Shown here: positions 35,732-44,001 of the stretch, in pieces
Layout: each line of letters begins with the position of its first letter
Position numbering within the stretch: the first letter of the stretch is position 1
From: Burkholderia pyrrocinia
GTDB taxonomy: Bacteria > Pseudomonadota > Gammaproteobacteria > Burkholderiales > Burkholderiaceae
NCBI RefSeq assembly: GCF_001028665.1
Contig: NZ_CP011503.1
Location: 3,224,001 to 3,288,000 of the forward strand
DNA length: 64,000 nt
Direction: 5' to 3'
The notes under the pieces: generated by a model
What the model was told of the DNA's origin: nothing
Database searches by the model: none
Seen by the model: only the letters and a program-made list of their open reading frames with translations
Program-made: the position numbers and the translations under genes

Positions 35732-36538
35732 ATGCTGATTTCCCTCGTACTCGGCGGCTTCGTCGGCGCCGTGCTCGGCCTGACCGGCGCCGGCGGCGGC
35801 ATACTCGCGGTGCCCGCGCTCGTCGTCGGCATGAGCTGGCCGATGCAGCAGGCCACGCCGGTCGCACTCGTCGCGGTGGCCGGCAGCGCCGCTCTCGGCG
35901 CGCTCGAAGGCTTCCGCCGCGGGCTCGTGCGCTATCGTGCCGCGCTGCTGATGGCCGTGGCCGGCGTGCCGCTGACCACGCTCGGCGTGCGGCTCGCGCA
36001 CGTGCTGCCGCAGCGCCTGCTGCTCGCGCTGTTCGCGCTGACGATGCTGATCGTCGCCGGCCGCCTGCTGCGGCAGGCGCTGCGGCACGCGCCCGCCGAC
36101 CCGGACGCGTCGCCGCTGTGCGTCGGCCGCGTGAATCCCGATACGGGCCGTCTCGTGTGGTCCTGGCCGGTCGGCTTCGCGCTGGCGTCGACCGGCGCGA
36201 TGACGGGCCTGATGACGGGGCTGCTCGGCGTCGGTGGCGGCTTCGTGATCGTGCCGATGCTGCGCAAGTTCACGAACGTGTCGATGCACGGAGTCGTCGC
36301 GACATCGCTGATGGTGATCGCGCTGGTCGGCACCGGCGGCGTGTTCGCGACGCTCGTATCGGGCACGCGTGCGCCGCTCGACGTGACGCTGTGGTTCACC
36401 GTCGCGACCGCGCTCGGCATGGCCGCCGGCCGCGGTGCGTCGCGGCATCTTGCCGCGCGACACGTGCAGGCCGGCTTCGCGGCGGTGCTCGTATTCGTCG
36501 CGCTGGGGTTGCTGGGCAAGGCCGCATTCGGCGCGTAA
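35732..36538 (+). CDS. TauE/SafE-family permease, probable sulfite exporter
   Basis: A 268-residue membrane protein with about eight helices and the two repeated glycine-rich motifs of the TauE/SafE family (GFVGAVLGLTGAGGGILAVP near the start and GLMTGLLGVGGGFVIVPML near residue 165). Members export sulfite or sulfoacetate-type anions. Its place 18 bp after the SQR gene suggests it removes the sulfite made by the dioxygenase. The start chosen is the ATG at 35732. Confidence 0.9.
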   Translation: MLISLVLGGFVGAVLGLTGAGGGILAVPALVVGMSWPMQQATPVALVAVAGSAALGALEGFRRGLVRYRAALLMAVAGVPLTTLGVRLAHVLPQRLLLALFALTMLIVAGRLLRQALRHAPADPDASPLCVGRVNPDTGRLVWSWPVGFALASTGAMTGLMTGLLGVGGGFVIVPMLRKFTNVSMHGVVATSLMVIALVGTGGVFATLVSGTRAPLDVTLWFTVATALGMAAGRGASRHLAARHVQAGFAAVLVFVALGLLGKAAFGA

Positions 36539-36551
36539 TCCGGCGCACGAC

Positions 36552-36580
36552 CCGGACGCGGGAATCGAACCCGCGTCCGG
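36552..36580. repeat. Perfect stem-loop with tRNA T-arm-like sequence
   Basis: CCGGACGCGGG and CCCGCGTCCGG form an uninterrupted 11-bp stem around the 7-base loop AATCGAA. Read on the minus strand the loop and closing pairs are GGG-TTCGATT-CCC, the conserved T-arm form of tRNA. It lies 14 bp past the exporter gene. No T tract follows, so a conventional terminator is uncertain. Confidence 0.6.
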
Positions 36581-36690
36581 CCCGCGACGCCCTTCGTCCG
36601 TCGTGAATTTGTCAGGACCGCATGCTAGACTCGCCGCCGCGCGCCCGTACGTCGCGCGTCGAAAACGAATAATTATTCAGGAGTCCGGCC

Positions 36691-38304
36691 ATGCTCGTCC
36701 CATCCGTCAGCCGCGCGGCTGTCGCCGCACTGATGCTCGCTCCACTTACTGCGCTCGCCACGCCCGCCTACACGGCGGCGCTGACGCTCGCCAGTCTCTC
36801 GCCGTCGGTCGGCGGGACCGACAAGGCGACACTGAAACTCACCAACACCGGCACCGATCCAGCCGCCGCCGGCCTCTTCATCGGCATGCCGGCCGGCTTC
36901 ACCGCCAGCGGCTTCACGAACGCGTGCGGCGGCACGCTGGCCAGCGACGGCACGGCGCAGGTCGCGCTGTCGGGCGCGACCGTGCCGGCCGGCGGCACCT
37001 GCACGTTCAGCTTCACGCTCGATGTGCCGCCCGTCGCGTCGCTTCCGCCAGCGGGCGCGCGCAGCTTCACCGTCACGGGCAACCCGGCACCCGGTCTCGC
37101 GACGCTTTCCGCCAGCACCGCGCCGACGCTGTCCGGCTTCCTCGGCGCCACACCGGGCCTTTACAGCAACACGTGGTTCCCGTCGACGGTGCGCAGCGTC
37201 GGCACGCTCGACCTGTTCATCACGCCGCGGACCGACCCCGGCCCGAACTCGAACGTATTCTGGTCGAACCAGGTCAATTCGCTGCACGGCTACACCGGCC
37301 TGCAGTCGACCGAGCTCGTGTCGGCCAGCGAAGGCACCGGCCGGCAATTCCTGTTCAGCCTGTGGGGCGCGACGGCCGCGAAGCCCGGCACGCCCGCCAG
37401 CGCCGGCATCGGCGCGGGCAGCTACTGCACGGTCAGCGGCTCGGCGACGGACGGCAGCGCGGGCGCGCAGTGCCGCTACCGCTACGACTGGCAGGCCGGC
37501 CACACGTACCGGTTCCGCATCACGCCGGACACGAGCCAGGGGCCCGGCTGGTTCAAGAGCAACGTCACCGACGTGACGGCCGGCTCGGCCGGCGACAGCT
37601 TCGACATCGGCAGCATCTACGTCGGCACGACGCAGACGCAGGTGCCGGTCTCGTCGATCAGCCAGTGGGTCGAATATTTCGACTGGAACTCGAGCCGCAC
37701 GAGCTGCACGTCGATCGCGTACACCGACGCGCAGTTCAGCATCCGCGCGTATGACGCGATCGGCAACGCGGTGGCCGTGCCCGCGCCGTCGGTCACGGTC
37801 AACAAGACCTGCCCCGCCAGCGATGCGAACGCATCCGTGTCCAACGGCGTCGCGACGCTGATCGGCGGCCCGCAGCAATCGGCGGCCGGCGTCGTGAAAG
37901 CGAACGGCGCGTGCCTGACCGCGTCGGGCGGCCTCGCCGACGGTCATCCCGCGGTGCTCGGCGCGTGCCCGACGCTCGCGTCGGTACGCGCCTCCGGCGG
38001 CACGCACTTCAATCCGCAACTGTGGGTCGCCGCGGGCGACGGCACGCTGCAGACCAAGTACAGCTACTGCCTCACCGCACAGGCACCGAGCGCGGGCAAC
38101 GGCGCGCTGCTGCGCACCTGCGTCGCCGGCGAGGCCGATCAGCAATGGCTCGTGAAAGCCGGCACGGCGCCCGGTTCGGCACAGCTCGTATCGCAGTCGA
38201 CGGGCCGCTGCCTGTCGCCCGCCGCTGGCGGCACGCTGAGCCTCCAGCCGTGCACGGCTGCCACGGCGGTCTGGACGACACCCGGCAAGACCTTCGCGTA
38301 CTGA
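36691..38304 (+). CDS. Secreted DUF3472 protein with ricin-type lectin C-terminus
   Basis: A 537-residue exported protein. A signal peptide (MLVPSVSRAAVAALMLAPLTALA) is followed by a DUF11-like beta domain (residues 25-130, LTLASLSPSVGGTDKATLKLTNTGTDP). A DUF3472 domain (about 145-365) includes QFLFSLWGA, CRYRYDWQAGHTYRFRI and YFDWNSSRTSC. A ricin-B-like lectin segment with QxW repeats (FNPQLWVAAGDG, DQQWLVKAG) fills the last 110 residues. Secreted carbohydrate binding is likely; an enzymatic role is not shown. An extended -10-like TGCTAGACT lies about 60 bp upstream. It is monocistronic, ending in a strong terminator. Confidence 0.85.
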   Translation: MLVPSVSRAAVAALMLAPLTALATPAYTAALTLASLSPSVGGTDKATLKLTNTGTDPAAAGLFIGMPAGFTASGFTNACGGTLASDGTAQVALSGATVPAGGTCTFSFTLDVPPVASLPPAGARSFTVTGNPAPGLATLSASTAPTLSGFLGATPGLYSNTWFPSTVRSVGTLDLFITPRTDPGPNSNVFWSNQVNSLHGYTGLQSTELVSASEGTGRQFLFSLWGATAAKPGTPASAGIGAGSYCTVSGSATDGSAGAQCRYRYDWQAGHTYRFRITPDTSQGPGWFKSNVTDVTAGSAGDSFDIGSIYVGTTQTQVPVSSISQWVEYFDWNSSRTSCTSIAYTDAQFSIRAYDAIGNAVAVPAPSVTVNKTCPASDANASVSNGVATLIGGPQQSAAGVVKANGACLTASGGLADGHPAVLGACPTLASVRASGGTHFNPQLWVAAGDGTLQTKYSYCLTAQAPSAGNGALLRTCVAGEADQQWLVKAGTAPGSAQLVSQSTGRCLSPAAGGTLSLQPCTAATAVWTTPGKTFAY

Positions 38305-38348
38305 CCGGCGGCGACCGGCGCTATCCGGCATACAGAGCGCCCAAACAA

Positions 38349-38387
38349 AACGCCCGGCCCGACTCGTCGTCGGCACCGGGCGTTTTT
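38349..38387 (+). terminator. Rho-independent terminator (probably bidirectional)
   Basis: AACGCCCGG (38349-38357) pairs with CCGGGCGTT (38376-38384) and TTTTT follows. The other side carries an A-rich flank (38345-38350), so it can also end the potI transcript coming from the right. Confidence 0.85.
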
Positions 38388-38409
38388 CATGGCGGCCGCA
38401 ACCTGCGCG

Positions 38410-39231
38410 TCAGGTCGCGAACCCCGCCATCCGCTTGCGCTCCTGGCGCAGCATCACGAAGTTCGCGATCACGACGCCGGCCGTCACCGCGACGATGAAC
38501 AGTGTCGCGAGCGCGTTCATTTCCGGGTTCAGCCCGAGGCGCACGCGCGAGAACACGACGAGCGGCAGCGTCGTCGAGCCGGGGCCCGACAGGAACGCCG
38601 ACAGCACGAGGTCGTCGATCGACAGCGTGAACGACAGCAGCCAGCCCGCGATCAGCGCCTGCGAGATCAGCGGCAGCGTGATCGTGAAGAACACCTTCAG
38701 CGGCGTCGCGCCGAGATCGAGCGCGGCTTCTTCCAGCGACGGGTTCAGCTCGCGCACGCGCGACTGCACGATGATCGCGACGTACGAGATGCACAGCATC
38801 ACGTGACCGAGCCAGATCGTGAAGATGCCGCGCTCGGCCGGCCAGCCGATCCACTTCGCGAGTTCGATGAACAGCAGCAGCAGCGAGATCCCCTGGATCA
38901 CCTCGGGAATCACGAGCGGCGCGTTGATCATCCCGCTGAACAGCGCGAAACCGCGAAAGCGCCCCATCCGCGCGAGCACGAAGCCGGCCCACGTGCCGAT
39001 GCACACCGACGCGAACGCGGTCAGCACGCCGATCTTCAGCGACAGCCATGCGGCCGTCAGCAGCTCGTCGTCCTCGACGAGCGCCGAGTACCAGCGGAAC
39101 GAGAAACCCGACCACACGGTGACGAGCTTCGACTCGTTGAACGAATAGACGATCAGGCTGATGATCGGGATGTACAGGAACGCGAAGCCGGCAAACAGCG
39201 CCGCGAACTGCAGGTAACGATTCGGCTTCAT
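38410..39231 (-). CDS. potI: Putrescine ABC transporter permease PotI
   Basis: A 273-residue inner-membrane permease with six helices. The EAA loop characteristic of binding-protein-dependent importers is LEEAALDLGATPLKVFFTITLPLI (about residues 160-185). It is the last gene of the pot operon and forms the translocation pore with PotH. The start codon overlaps the potH stop by four bases. A bidirectional terminator lies 23 bp past the stop. Confidence 0.92.
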   Translation of the reverse strand: MKPNRYLQFAALFAGFAFLYIPIISLIVYSFNESKLVTVWSGFSFRWYSALVEDDELLTAAWLSLKIGVLTAFASVCIGTWAGFVLARMGRFRGFALFSGMINAPLVIPEVIQGISLLLLFIELAKWIGWPAERGIFTIWLGHVMLCISYVAIIVQSRVRELNPSLEEAALDLGATPLKVFFTITLPLISQALIAGWLLSFTLSIDDLVLSAFLSGPGSTTLPLVVFSRVRLGLNPEMNALATLFIVAVTAGVVIANFVMLRQERKRMAGFAT

Positions 39232-40154
39232 CGACGGGCCTCCTGCTCCTTCGCCTGGAAGTGCTGGAACATCGCCATCGGCACGAGCAGCAGCAGCACC
39301 ATCGCGCAGGTCACCGCCGACGCCATCGGCCAGTCTGCGTTGTTGAAGAACTCATTCCACATCACGCGGCCGATCATCAGCGTGTTCGCGCCGCCGAGCA
39401 GCTCCGGAATCACGTATTCGCCGACCGCCGGGATGAACACGAGCAGACAGCCCGCGATGATCCCGTTCCTCGACAGCGGCAGCGTGATCTGCACGAACGC
39501 CTTCCACGGTTTCGCGCCGAGGTCGTACGCGGCTTCCAGCAGGCGCAGGTCCATCTTCACGAGGTGCGCGTAGAGCGGCATCACGAGGAACGGCAGGTAC
39601 GAATACACCATCCCGATGTACACCGCGTAGTTCGTGCGGTACAGCTCGATCGGCGTATGGGTCAGGCCGATCCACATCAGGAAGTTGTTCAGCAGCCCGT
39701 TGTTCTTCAGGATGCCGATCCATGCGTACACGCGGATCAGGAACGACGTCCAGAACGGCAGCATCACGCCCATCATCAGCAGGTTGCGGGTCGCCGGGTT
39801 CGAGCGCGCGATGTAGTACGCCATCGGATAGCCGATCAGCAGACACAGCAGCGTCGTGACCGCGGCCACCCACACCGAGTTCACGTAGGTCGCGAAATAC
39901 AGGCTGTCGGTGAACAGGAACGCGTAGTGCGACAGGTTCAGCGCGACGTGCACGACGCCGTCCGCGTACGACGCGAGCTCCGTGTACGGCGGGATGCCCA
40001 GCTGCAGTTCCGCGAAGCTGATCTTGACGACCAGCACGAACGGCACGAGGAAGAACAGCACGAGCCACGTGAACGGCCCGGCGACGACCGCCGAGGCGCC
40101 CGTCAGGTTGAAGCGCCGCACCGGCCACTCGAGCAGGGACTTGAACGCGTTCAT
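39228..40154 (-). CDS. potH: Putrescine ABC transporter permease PotH
   Basis: A 308-residue permease. After a cytoplasmic start of about 28 residues there are six helices and an EAA loop (RLLEAAYDLGAKPWKAFVQITLPLSRNG, about 208-235). Sequence pattern (ITLPLSRNGIIAGCLLVFIPAVGEYVIPELLGG) is typical of PotH/PotB. It overlaps potG and potI by four bases each, so the three are translated together. Confidence 0.92.
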   Translation of the reverse strand: MNAFKSLLEWPVRRFNLTGASAVVAGPFTWLVLFFLVPFVLVVKISFAELQLGIPPYTELASYADGVVHVALNLSHYAFLFTDSLYFATYVNSVWVAAVTTLLCLLIGYPMAYYIARSNPATRNLLMMGVMLPFWTSFLIRVYAWIGILKNNGLLNNFLMWIGLTHTPIELYRTNYAVYIGMVYSYLPFLVMPLYAHLVKMDLRLLEAAYDLGAKPWKAFVQITLPLSRNGIIAGCLLVFIPAVGEYVIPELLGGANTLMIGRVMWNEFFNNADWPMASAVTCAMVLLLLVPMAMFQHFQAKEQEARR

Positions 40155-41311
40155 GACGTCAGCACCACACCTGCGGTCGCGCTCCAGCGCACGTAGATCT
40201 CGTCGCCGAGCGACGGCGTGTCGAGCTCGGAAATCGCGAGGCTCGATACGTTCGCGATCACCGTCTTGCCCGCGTCGAGCTTCACGTGATACAGCGAATA
40301 GCCGCCCATGTACGCGACGTTGCTGATCCTGCCGCGCGCCCAGTTGAACGCGCCTTCGGGCGGCTTGCGCGTGAGCGCGATCCGCTCCGGGCGCACCGAC
40401 ACCGTGACCGGCATCCCGAGCGGGCCCGAGATCCCGTGGCTCACGTACAGCCGGCTCGGCAGCTCCGGCGATTCGATGTACACGTGGTCGGGCTCGTCCT
40501 CGACGGTCACGCCGTCGAACAGGTTCGTCGAGCCGATGAACTCGGCCGAGAAGCGGCTGTTCGGATATTCGTAGACCTCGTTCGGCGAGCCGATCTGCAC
40601 GATCTGGCCTTCGCTCATCACCGCGAGGCGATTCGCCATCGTCATCGCTTCTTCCTGGTCGTGCGTGACCATCATGCAGGTGACGCCGACCTTGTTCAGG
40701 ATGTTGACGAGCTCGATCTGCGTGCGCTGGCGGATCTGCTTGTCGAGCGCGGACATCGGCTCGTCGAGCAGCAGCAGCTTCGGGCGCTTGACCAGCGAAC
40801 GCGCGAGCGCGACGCGCTGCTGCTGGCCGCCGGAGAGCTGATGCGGCTTGCGCTTCGCGTACTTGCTCATCTGCACGAGTTCGAGCGCCGCATGCACGCG
40901 CTCCTTCAGCTCGGCCTTCGGCACGCCTTCCTGCTTCAGGCCGAATGCGACGTTCGACTCGACCGACATGTGCGGGAACAGTGCATACGACTGGAACATC
41001 ATGTTCACGGGCCGCTTGTACGGCGGCATCTGCGCGAGGTCCTCGCCGTCGATCAGGATCTTGCCCGACGTGACCGTCTCGAGGCCCGCGAGCATCCGCA
41101 GCAACGTCGACTTGCCGCAGCCCGAGCTGCCGAGCAGCGCGAACAGCTCGCCCTGGCGCACGGTCAGGTTGACGCTGCGCACGGCTTCGGTGTCGCCGAA
41201 TTTCTTGACGACGTCGACGATCTGGACAAAGTTCTCGGCGCGCGCACTGGCGCCGGAGGAGGAAACGGAGAACGGTGCGCCCGCGACCGGCGCACCCGAC
41301 TGGCTATTCAT
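40151..41311 (-). CDS. potG: Putrescine ABC transporter ATPase PotG
   Basis: A 386-residue ABC ATPase. Walker A is LGSSGCGKSTLLRML (about residue 55), the signature is LSGGQQQRVALARSL, Walker B is LLLLDEPMSALD, and the switch His is in VTHDQEEA. A C-terminal TOBE-like domain (from about 280) is usual for polyamine ATPases. The first 25 residues are low-complexity. It powers the PotFGHI importer. A stem-loop lies between potF and this gene (41345-41371). Confidence 0.93.
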   Translation of the reverse strand: MNSQSGAPVAGAPFSVSSSGASARAENFVQIVDVVKKFGDTEAVRSVNLTVRQGELFALLGSSGCGKSTLLRMLAGLETVTSGKILIDGEDLAQMPPYKRPVNMMFQSYALFPHMSVESNVAFGLKQEGVPKAELKERVHAALELVQMSKYAKRKPHQLSGGQQQRVALARSLVKRPKLLLLDEPMSALDKQIRQRTQIELVNILNKVGVTCMMVTHDQEEAMTMANRLAVMSEGQIVQIGSPNEVYEYPNSRFSAEFIGSTNLFDGVTVEDEPDHVYIESPELPSRLYVSHGISGPLGMPVTVSVRPERIALTRKPPEGAFNWARGRISNVAYMGGYSLYHVKLDAGKTVIANVSSLAISELDTPSLGDEIYVRWSATAGVVLTS

Positions 41312-41344
41312 GATGTGCTGCTTCTCTCCTGCGTTTTGACGAAC

Positions 41345-41371
41345 AAAGCCCCCGGGGGCACCAGGGGCTTC
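41345..41371 (-). terminator. Intra-operon hairpin between potF and potG
   Basis: On the minus strand AAGCCCC and GGGGCTT pair across 13 bases and TTGTT follows. Such a partial terminator would let the binding protein be made in excess of the membrane components. Its efficiency is unknown. Confidence 0.5.
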
Positions 41372-41398
41372 ATGACTGCTGGGGAACGCCGGCTCGCG

Positions 41399-42493
41399 TC
41401 AGCGGCCCGATTTCAGCTCGGTCCACAGACGCGTCTGCAGGCGCTGGATTTCAGGCGGCAGCGGCTTGAGCAGGAACAGCGTCTTCACGACGTCGGCCGG
41501 CGGGTAGACGGCCGGATCGTTCGCGACGTCGGGCCGCACGTACTTGCGGGCCTCGGCGTTGGCGCTCGGGTAGTACACCGCGTTCGTGATCGCCGCGTGC
41601 ACCTTCGGATCCTCGATGTAGTTGATCCACTGCAGCGCGGCATCCTTGTTCTTCGCGTCCTTCGGGATCGCCATCACGTCGAACCACACCGGCGCGCCGC
41701 CCTTCGGAATGTAGTACTCGACCTTGTACGGCTTCTTCGCTTCGATCGCGCGATGCTTTGCGATCACGACGTCGCCCGACCAGCCGAACGCGAAGCAGAT
41801 GTCGCCGCCGACCAGGTCGTTGATGTAGCCCGACGAGTTGAACTGCGTGATGTACGGGCGGATCTTCTTCAGCACTTCCATCGCGGCCTTGTAGTCGGCC
41901 GGGTTCGTGCTCATCGGATCCTTGCCGATGTAGTGCAGCGTCGCCGCGAACATCTGGTCGGGCGCGTCGAGCACCGACACGCCGCAGGTCTTCAGCTTCG
42001 AGATGTTTTCCGGCTTGAACAGGATGTCCCAGTTGTCGAGCGGCACCTTGCCGAGCGCCTGCTGCGCCTTCGTCAGGTTGTACGCGAGACCGGTCGTGCC
42101 GTATGCCCAGGGCACCGAGTACTTGTTGCCCGGGTCCGCGCCCGCGACGAGCGCCATCAGTTGCGGATCGAGGTACTTGAGGTTCGGCAGCTTCGACTTG
42201 TCGAGCGGCGCGAAGATGCCGGCGGCGATCTGCTTGCCCGCGTAGTTGCTGGTCGGCACGACGATGTCGTAGCCCGAGCTGCCCGTCAGCAGCTTCGCCT
42301 GCAGCGTGTCGTCGCTGTCGTAGTTGTCGTAGCGGACCTTGACGCCCGCCTGCTTCTCGAAGTTCGGGATCGTGTCCTTCGCAATGTAGTCCGACCAGTT
42401 ATAGACATTGAGCTGCGTATCCTTCGCCGCTGCCGCCGATGCACCCACGCACAGCGCGAGCGCTGCGAACCGGCCCACTACCTTTGCTTTCAT
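41399..42493 (-). CDS. potF: Putrescine-binding periplasmic protein PotF
   Basis: A 364-residue periplasmic binding protein with a signal peptide of about 23 residues (MKAKVVGRFAALALCVGASAAAA). The mature protein begins KDTQLNVYNWSDYIAKDT, with the NWSDY motif that lines the polyamine pocket in PotF/PotD; SVPWAYGTTGLAYN, FGWSGDVVIAKHR and APVWFDVMAIP are further family motifs. It captures putrescine for PotGHI. It is first in the operon, separated from potG by 87 bp with a hairpin. Confidence 0.93.
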   Translation of the reverse strand: MKAKVVGRFAALALCVGASAAAAKDTQLNVYNWSDYIAKDTIPNFEKQAGVKVRYDNYDSDDTLQAKLLTGSSGYDIVVPTSNYAGKQIAAGIFAPLDKSKLPNLKYLDPQLMALVAGADPGNKYSVPWAYGTTGLAYNLTKAQQALGKVPLDNWDILFKPENISKLKTCGVSVLDAPDQMFAATLHYIGKDPMSTNPADYKAAMEVLKKIRPYITQFNSSGYINDLVGGDICFAFGWSGDVVIAKHRAIEAKKPYKVEYYIPKGGAPVWFDVMAIPKDAKNKDAALQWINYIEDPKVHAAITNAVYYPSANAEARKYVRPDVANDPAVYPPADVVKTLFLLKPLPPEIQRLQTRLWTELKSGR

Positions 42494-43011
42494 CCCGTTC
42501 TCCCTCCGGCCGGACCGTTTGTCCGGCTGCCGTCTGCCTCGTCACGGCGGCGCAATCTGGTGCTCCGCCCCTCGAAAACCCCGAAAACTACCACCATTCG
42601 CGCTCCGTCACAAAAAAATCATGCCGGTGTCGCGCAAACGGAACAGATTACCGCTGGCGGCCTTTCAGGCCGCCCGTGCGGCCGGGTATTCCGGGAGGAA
42701 TTCTATCGGGTAATCGGCGGCTGTCCACCGGGAAAAACAGGCAGCGGCGCAACCGCGTTCGCCGGCCGCGCGGGTCGCGCGCCCAATGGCTGCGCCTACC
42801 GCCGTTTCACCGGTGAAATCGCGGCGCGCTTCGCGCATCGGCGCCCGGCGGGCAATCCCGTCGGCCAGCCCTTGCCGTGCGGCCGCGCCGGACCGGCCGG
42901 TCGCACCGTCATGACGATGCGCCGGTACAGCATGCCGGCCGCACCCGCCGGGCCGACCGGCCGCGATGCATTAAAATGGCGGCTGACGATTCAACTGCGC
43001 GAACCCTTCCG
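42494..43011. other. Intergenic region between potF and the DUF1289 gene
   Basis: These 518 bp hold the divergent promoters and no credible gene. A short AT-rich tract (42596-42622) contains a run of seven A. A clean hairpin, GGCGGCC-TTTCA-GGCCGCC, is at 42656-42674, and a TAAAAT hexamer is at 42973-42978. The rest is GC-rich without clear sites. Confidence 0.45.
42973..42978 (+). promoter_or_regulatory. Probable -10 element of the DUF1289 gene
   Basis: TAAAAT stands in GC-rich DNA 34 bp before the ATG at 43012. If it is the -10 box, the in-frame ATG at 42976 lies inside the promoter and cannot be the start. No clear -35 hexamer was found. Confidence 0.4.
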
Positions 43012-43215
43012 ATGGCCTCCAATCTCCACGACCTGCCCGACAGCCCCTGCATCGGCGTGTGCTCGACCCTCTTCGACGAAGTCTGCAAGGGCTGCGGCCG
43101 CACGGCCGCCGAAGTGTCGAACTGGGTGTTCCTGAGCGACGACGAAAAGCGCGCGGTGTGGGAGCGCATCCAGCGCGAAGGCACCGCGATGCGCTTCCAG
43201 TACGACAAGCTGTAA
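43012..43215 (+). CDS. DUF1289 small Cys-rich protein
   Basis: A 67-residue protein with the DUF1289 core SPCIGVCSTLFDEVCKGCGRTAAEVSNWVFLSDDEKRAVWERI. Four Cys in a CX3C and CX2C arrangement suggest a metal or Fe-S site. Family function is unknown. An in-frame upstream ATG at 42976 is rejected because it overlaps a TAAAAT -10-like box. It converges with ompW, whose terminator lies between them. Confidence 0.8.
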   Translation: MASNLHDLPDSPCIGVCSTLFDEVCKGCGRTAAEVSNWVFLSDDEKRAVWERIQREGTAMRFQYDKL

Positions 43216-43227
43216 ATCCGCCGCGCA

Positions 43228-43260
43228 TAAAAAAAGCGGCATGCCGACCGCCATGCCGCC
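43228..43260 (-). terminator. Rho-independent terminator of ompW
   Basis: On the minus strand GCGGCATG and CATGCCGC (43252-43259 and 43236-43243) form an 8-bp stem followed by seven T residues at 43229-43235. It lies 31 bp after the ompW stop and may also stop the DUF1289 transcript. Confidence 0.85.
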
Positions 43261-43290
43261 AACCCCAACTCTGTTCTCTTCTCCGCGCGT

Positions 43291-43932
43291 CTAGAACTTC
43301 ATCCCGACGCCCACGCCAACGATCAGCGGATCGATGTGCAGCGTGCCGATGCCTTTGTCGCCGAGCGTCGCATCGGTGCTCATCCAGATCTTCTTCACGT
43401 CGACGTTCACGAACACCTTCTTCGTCACCTGCACGTCGACGCCGAACTGCAGTGCGGGGCCGAAGCTGCTCTTGTTGACCGACACGCCCTGCCCGCCGAC
43501 GTTGAGCCCGTTGTTGTAGAAGTACGTGTAGTTCAACCCCGCGCCGACGTACGGACGCACCTTGCCGGCATGATTGAAGTGGTACTGCAGCAGCAGCGTC
43601 GGCGGCAGCACGCCCACGCCGCCGAGATTGCCGAGGCTCGACGTCAACTGGTGCCGCGACGTGCCGAGGATCAGTTCGACGCCGAGGTAGTCGCGGATCA
43701 TGTACGTGAAGTCGAGCTCGGGCACGATCGCGTTGTTCACGCCGACGTTGAGCGCACCCAGCGTATCGCTCGCGCGCTCGTTCGGCTGGATGCTGATCGC
43801 GCGCAGGCGAACCAGTACGTCACCCTGGTTGATGCCGTCGCCCGGCGACGCCGCGTGCGACAGCGAAGGCATCGCGACGAGGCTTGCCGCGACGGCGGCA
43901 GCGGTGGCACAAGTTCGAATCGTTTTATGCAT
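43291..43932 (-). CDS. ompW: OmpW-family outer-membrane protein
   Basis: A 213-residue small beta-barrel. A signal peptide (about 25 residues, ending SLSHAA) precedes GDVLVRLRAISIQPNE, the standard OmpW N-terminus; LGVELILGTSRHQ, PPTLLLQYHF and the final Phe (VGVGMKF) agree with an eight-stranded barrel. OmpW proteins let hydrophobic molecules cross the outer membrane. A FNR-type box is centred 62 bp before the start, fitting the known oxygen control of ompW in proteobacteria. A 15-bp dyad (GAATGG-TTT-CCATTC, 43948-43962) lies in the leader. Confidence 0.92.
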   Translation of the reverse strand: MHKTIRTCATAAAVAASLVAMPSLSHAASPGDGINQGDVLVRLRAISIQPNERASDTLGALNVGVNNAIVPELDFTYMIRDYLGVELILGTSRHQLTSSLGNLGGVGVLPPTLLLQYHFNHAGKVRPYVGAGLNYTYFYNNGLNVGGQGVSVNKSSFGPALQFGVDVQVTKKVFVNVDVKKIWMSTDATLGDKGIGTLHIDPLIVGVGVGMKF

Positions 43933-43987
43933 GTTACGGACCCCCAAAGAATGGTTTCCATTCTCCCTGTAGGGTCTTTCCTTCGTC

Positions 43988-44001
43988 TTGATATCCGTCA
44001 A
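43988..44001 (-). promoter_or_regulatory. FNR/Anr-type box before ompW
   Basis: TTGAT-ATCC-GTCAA (plus strand) differs from the FNR/Anr consensus TTGAT-N4-ATCAA at one position. Its centre is about 62 bp upstream of the ompW ATG, suitable for activation. It overlaps the stop codon of the neighbouring upstream gene. Confidence 0.55.

Noticed and set aside
32999..36463. A 1154-residue minus-strand frame opposite the persulfide operon
   Set aside because: It is antisense to the dioxygenase, SQR fusion and exporter genes and has shadow composition (Arg/Val/His/Asp).
36541..36620. Possible tRNA gene on the minus strand
   Set aside because: Only a T-arm-like hairpin is present; the acceptor, D and anticodon arms cannot be drawn.
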